This document shows, piece by piece, positions 61,022-64,000 of a stretch of 64,000 nt of DNA. Within the stretch, counting starts at the first letter, position 1. Each line of letters begins with the position of its first letter. Source of the stretch: Myxococcus sp. RHSTA-1-4. GTDB lineage: Bacteria; Myxococcota; Myxococcia; Myxococcales; Myxococcaceae. The stretch spans positions 1 to 64,000 of the forward strand of contig NZ_JAIQDG010000024.1 in NCBI RefSeq assembly GCF_020037125.1, written 5' to 3'. The notes under the pieces were generated by a model. It saw only the letters and a list, made by a program, of their open reading frames with translations, made no database searches and was not told the origin of the DNA. The translations under genes were made by a program, and so were the position numbers.

Positions 61022-62673
61022 GGGCTCTTCTGTAGGTCTCGTGGGTTTCCCTCGGGGGACGGTAGTCCGCGAGGGGAGACGCCCGGCGTGAGGCTCCGAG
61101 ACTCTCTCCACATCGTGCCCTCGCTGGCAACCGCCCTGCACACCACGCTCCCCCAGCATGGGCCTGGGTGGCACGGACAGCTCGGCGGGGGAGTCGGACG
61201 GTGGCGCGGGTCGGGGTGGAGAAGCTGCTGGAGCGATTGCTGGGGGTGAAGGGGCTGCGAGTGCGAGGCGCCCGCTTCGAGCCGCGCGGCGTGGTGGTGG
61301 AAGTGCAGCCGCCCAGGCGCAAGTCCCGATGTGGTGTCAGTGGCCGCTCCTGCCCGCGCTATGACTCCTGCCCGCCGCGGCTGTGGCGGCATCTGGCCCT
61401 GGGGCGCACGGCCTTCTGGTTGAGCTACGCCCCGCGCCGCGCGGAGTGCCGCCGGTGCGGCGTGCGCGTGGAACAGGTGCCGTGGGCCGAGCATGACTCG
61501 CACTTCACCCGCGAGTTCGAGGAGATGGTGGCCTGGCTGGCCCAGCGCATGGACAAGAGCGCCACCTGCCGGCTGATGGCCATCAATTGGCGCACCGTGG
61601 GCACCATCGTCGAGCGCGTCGTCGCGCAGCGGTTGGACGCGCACCGGCTGGACGAGCTCTACCTCATCGGTGTGGACGAGGTGAGTCACCGGCGCTACCA
61701 CCAGTACCTCAGCGTGGTGGTGGACCACCTTCAGTCGCGCGTGGTGTGGATGGGCGAGGGAAAGGGCGAAGAGACGCTGAACGGCTTCTTCGATGAGTTG
61801 GGGGCCGAAAGGACGCGGCAACTGACGCACGTGACGCAGGACTTGAGCGCGGACTTCTCCAAGGTGGTGAAGCAGCGGGCGCCGCAGGCGGTGCAGGTGT
61901 TCGACCGCTTCCACGCGCAGAAGCTGGCCAACGAGGCGGTGGACGAGGTGCGCCGGGAAGAGGTGCGTCGGGTGGCGGGCACCGAAGCGGCCCCGGGGGT
62001 GAAGAAGAGCCGCTGGGCGCTGCTGAAGAACCCGTGGAACCTCACGCTGCGCCAGGAGCAGAAGCTGGACGAAGTGCAGCGGCTCAACCGGCGGCTGTAC
62101 CGCGCGTACCTGCTCAAGGAGAGCCTGGCCCGAGGCATGGACTACCGCCAGGCGGCGAGAGCCTCCGAGCACCTGGACAGCTGGTGCCAGTGGGCGCGCC
62201 GCTCCAAGCTCAAGCCCTTCGTCCGCCTGTCGAAGACAGTGCGGCGCCACAAACAGGGCATCGTCGCCTACACCCAGACGGGGCTGAGCAACGGCGTGGA
62301 GGCAGGGCTCAACAACAAGATTCGGCTGGTGATGCGACGAGCGTATGGCTTCCGCAACACCGCGGCCCTCAAGGCGATGGTGTTCCTATGCTGCGGAGGG
62401 CTGCTGCTCAACCCGCCGCTGCCGGGCCTCGCATAAGCAGACGTGCCAACGGAGCTTGCCTGCCAACGAGTTCTTGCCGGGCCGCGGGCCGGTGACGCAG
62501 TCCATGGCCAAACCGAAGGGCCGAGGACTGCCACGACCCTTGTCTTGAATCTCCCCGCCGCGGATGGCCCTTCAGGGGCACGCAACCCGCGAGGCAGCCC
62601 CGTCCTCGCGAACTCTTGCGCGCCTCTGCTCTGATGGGCTGTTCTTCACCCCACAGAAAGCGCAGAAGATCCC
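61022..62673. mobile_element. ISL3-family insertion sequence, about 1.65 kb
   Basis: The left end begins GGGCTCTTCTG (61022-61032) and the right end is its near-inverse CAGAAGATCCC (62663-62673). The match resumes further in, with GTGGG in both arms. GGGCTCTTC is a typical ISL3 terminus. A hairpin at 61049-61075 (CCCTCG...CGAGGG) inside the left end may block transcription from outside. The 8-bp flanks (AGAACGTT and GGACTTAG) do not match, so no target duplication remains. Confidence 0.75.
61201..62436 (+). CDS. ISL3-family transposase
   Basis: This encodes 411 residues from GTG 61201, with GGGGAG upstream; GTG 61168 is also in frame. The N-terminal zinc-ribbon-like part (CGVSGRSCPRYDSC, ECRRCGVRVEQV) is followed by a helix-turn-helix region (MDKSATCRLMAINWRTVGTI). 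The DDE core has Asp in IGVDEVSHRRYHQYLSVVVD, Asp in TQDLSADFSKV and Glu in TGLSNGVEAGLNNKIRL. The order and the YGFRN C-terminal motif are those of ISL3 transposases. The gene looks intact, so the element may be active. Confidence 0.92.
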   Translation: MARVGVEKLLERLLGVKGLRVRGARFEPRGVVVEVQPPRRKSRCGVSGRSCPRYDSCPPRLWRHLALGRTAFWLSYAPRRAECRRCGVRVEQVPWAEHDSHFTREFEEMVAWLAQRMDKSATCRLMAINWRTVGTIVERVVAQRLDAHRLDELYLIGVDEVSHRRYHQYLSVVVDHLQSRVVWMGEGKGEETLNGFFDELGAERTRQLTHVTQDLSADFSKVVKQRAPQAVQVFDRFHAQKLANEAVDEVRREEVRRVAGTEAAPGVKKSRWALLKNPWNLTLRQEQKLDEVQRLNRRLYRAYLLKESLARGMDYRQAARASEHLDSWCQWARRSKLKPFVRLSKTVRRHKQGIVAYTQTGLSNGVEAGLNNKIRLVMRRAYGFRNTAALKAMVFLCCGGLLLNPPLPGLA

Positions 62674-62691
62674 GGACTTAGTCTCCTTGGC

Positions 62692-63648
62692 TTAGCGCTC
62701 GCTGATGGCCTCGATACGCTTCAGCCATACCTTCCACTTGGATGTCGGAGAGTGCTCAAGGAGGTAAGCTGCCCGTTCCTCGTCCTCAAGCGAGCGCCAA
62801 AACCCCAGCCACATGCCCATATATGCCTCGCCGGGACCCATCCGCCAGCGAAGAGAACCCGGCTCCTCACTGAACTGCTCCCATGGAGCCAGAGGAGTTC
62901 TCCCATCCAAGAGGCGCTTCGCGATCACCACAGGCGGGAAGCGCCCCGCCATGCGTTCGACAGAAAGAACACCAGGAAGCTTAGCCAGAACACCCTCAGC
63001 ATGGAGCGCCCCCTCCACAGGATTTGGACCACTCAGAAGGCTGACACTCGCAAGACGGTCGACGGACTCACTCCTCAACTGAGCAGGATCGACCCCCAAC
63101 ACCTCTGCGACTGTGACATACGCGTCCTCTTCATCAAGCGCTTCGGCGACTTCACCTGCCGTCAGGGCCACCCTCCAGAAGCGAGCAAGAACAAACAAAG
63201 CATCAATGTCAACAACTCCATGCGCGCCCAGCTCCTGAAACAACCTCACCCACTGCCTCGAAACCTCAGGCTCTGGAAGTGGAACGCCGAGATACATTGC
63301 ATAATTACGTGCCATTTCGGCGTGAAACTCAGGCTCGGCTGGTCCGAACTCCCTGACACTCCCAACAGCGGGAATACTTTCGAGCGCCTGACGTAAGTTC
63401 AGCACCCGCCTCACAGCCCGAGCTGCCCCGGCGCGCTTTGCGGTCCGTGCAATCACTTCGCGCTCGACATCGCCTGTGTCCCTCCCCAATGCCTTGGCTA
63501 CTGCGGCCATTGCGCGAGGATACCCCCCTCCCTGCCGCCCCTCCTCGCCCACTCCATACCAGCATAATGCCAGCACCAACACCTCAGGGGCCGACTCCCC
63601 ACGAGCCATCAACTCCTTGGCCACTTCCACCCAAGAAATATCAGACAC
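62692..63648 (-). CDS. Unrecognised soluble protein
   Basis: This encodes 318 residues from GTG 63648, with a perfect AGGAGG four bases upstream. The sequence is helical: AKALGRDTGDVEREVIARTA, RQWVRLFQELGAHGVVDIDA, EVAEALDEEDAYVTVAEVLG, and it ends in a Trp-rich region (GMWLGFWRSLEDEE, KWKVWLKRIEAISER). The start resembles an HNH/DUF-type N-terminal helix (ELMARGESAPEVLVLALCWY). There is no signal peptide or catalytic motif. Codon use is visibly less GC-rich than in core genes, and it borders the insertion sequence, so it is probably imported. It could be an antidote or a restriction-type gene; this is not supported by motifs. Confidence 0.65.
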   Translation of the reverse strand: MSDISWVEVAKELMARGESAPEVLVLALCWYGVGEEGRQGGGYPRAMAAVAKALGRDTGDVEREVIARTAKRAGAARAVRRVLNLRQALESIPAVGSVREFGPAEPEFHAEMARNYAMYLGVPLPEPEVSRQWVRLFQELGAHGVVDIDALFVLARFWRVALTAGEVAEALDEEDAYVTVAEVLGVDPAQLRSESVDRLASVSLLSGPNPVEGALHAEGVLAKLPGVLSVERMAGRFPPVVIAKRLLDGRTPLAPWEQFSEEPGSLRWRMGPGEAYMGMWLGFWRSLEDEERAAYLLEHSPTSKWKVWLKRIEAISER

Positions 63649-63667
63649 GAAACCTCCTCAAAACAAA

Positions 63668-63871
63668 TCACCGCATAAACCACGCCCGTTCGACACCTCG
63701 AATTGCCCCAGCACCCGGGAGGACACTTGCCCCTGCCTGAGCGAATCTGCGAGCAACCGACATCCTACCACGACCGTGGAATGCCCGTCCGCCCTGCCTC
63801 GGAACGCTGGCCCATGACAGACCACCAAGAAGGATAGGGCCCGCCACGACCTCTGCGAGCGCCTCGGACAT
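63668..63871 (-). CDS. Possible small gene upstream of the unrecognised protein
   Basis: An open frame from ATG 63871 reads MSEALAEVVAGPILLGGLSW and ends GVERAWFMR, 19 bp before the next start on the same strand. Another frame (GTG near 63950 to stop 63765) overlaps it. Neither has a good ribosome site. A real gene is possible but not supported beyond length. Confidence 0.2.
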   Translation of the reverse strand: MSEALAEVVAGPILLGGLSWASVPRQGGRAFHGRGRMSVARRFAQAGASVLPGAGAIRGVERAWFMR

Positions 63872-63946
63872 GACCACAGGACGAGGCCTCAAGTGTCCTC
63901 AGGCTCCGAAGCCGCTTGAAGCACATCAAAGAGGCAATGCGCCAAC

Positions 63947-64000
63947 TCACCTCGCACACACAGCCCGAAAACCCTCAAACGTCAGCCCCCGTACAACGAG
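63947..64000 (-). other. Possible 3' tail of a gene beyond the window edge
   Basis: The minus strand is open from the edge and reads LVVRGLTFEGFRAVCAR before TGA at 63947. A GTG start overlaps that stop. With only 17 codons visible it cannot be assigned. Confidence 0.3.

Noticed and set aside
60934-62250. Minus-strand open frame across the insertion sequence
   Set aside because: It is antisense to a transposase with complete DDE motifs.
61014-62681. 8-bp target-site duplication of the insertion sequence
   Set aside because: The flanks AGAACGTT and GGACTTAG do not match and shifting the ends by a few bases did not help.

Overview
The window looks like chromosomal DNA of a fruiting myxobacterium of the Myxococcus/Corallococcus/Pyxidicoccus type. 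The GC content is very high with strong third-position GC bias. There are many PAS/GAF histidine kinases, a MYXO-CTERM surface protein, a TIGR02266/PilZ-type regulator, the 'metallo-mystery pair' first catalogued in M. xanthus, Oar-like receptors and several Hsp70/kinase paralogues. No rRNA, tRNA or CRISPR array was seen. All family assignments come from reading motifs; no database search was possible.

Left part (1-15.3 kb). The window opens inside a VgrG gene (type VI secretion spike), followed by a putative AT-richer effector and immunity pair and a broken Imm11-like immunity fragment. Next come a GlxA-type AraC regulator divergent from a dienelactone hydrolase, and a copper-linked MbnP/MbnH-type pair with a previously unmarked 42-codon CXXCH gene between the two. 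A divergent one-haem protein, a repeat-rich lipoprotein, a sensor kinase and a dipeptidyl peptidase IV follow. At 13.8-15.3 kb lies a complete DUF4150(PAAR-like)-AHH nuclease effector with an Imm11-type immunity gene.

Middle part (15.3-45 kb). This has sensor kinases, a TonB-dependent receptor carrying its own TonB-C-like domain, an OmpA/MYXO-CTERM gene pair, and a Ser/Thr kinase. From 28.9 to 35.3 kb on the minus strand there is a tightly overlapping four-gene operon: MoxR AAA+ ATPase, small bpX5-like protein, degenerate vWA/beta-propeller protein and bpX6-like/beta-propeller protein. I read it as a MoxR-vWA-beta-propeller ternary system, a class predicted from comparative genomics to be an NTP-dependent biological conflict system and, as far as I know, without an established mechanism. 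It is the strongest candidate for an interesting system here. After it come a truncated Rpn gene, three small lipoproteins in tandem, two hydrolases, a MATE transporter, a secreted beta-propeller lipoprotein and a double-receiver regulator.

Right part (45-64 kb). An Hsp70 gene is divergent from atpH. Between atpH and atpA sits a histidine-kinase-like gene whose phospho-acceptor His is Thr and whose N-box Asn is Ser, so it looks like a pseudokinase inside an ATP-synthase locus. atpG does not follow atpA. Then come a HAD hydrolase, a distant paralogue of the repeat lipoprotein, twin outer-membrane barrel genes flanking a response regulator, a MobA-like nucleotidyltransferase and a haloalkane-dehalogenase-like hydrolase with a broken partial copy 1.1 kb away. 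The end holds a HEAT-like gene, an ADP-ribosylglycohydrolase, an ISL3-family insertion sequence and an unrecognised low-GC gene.
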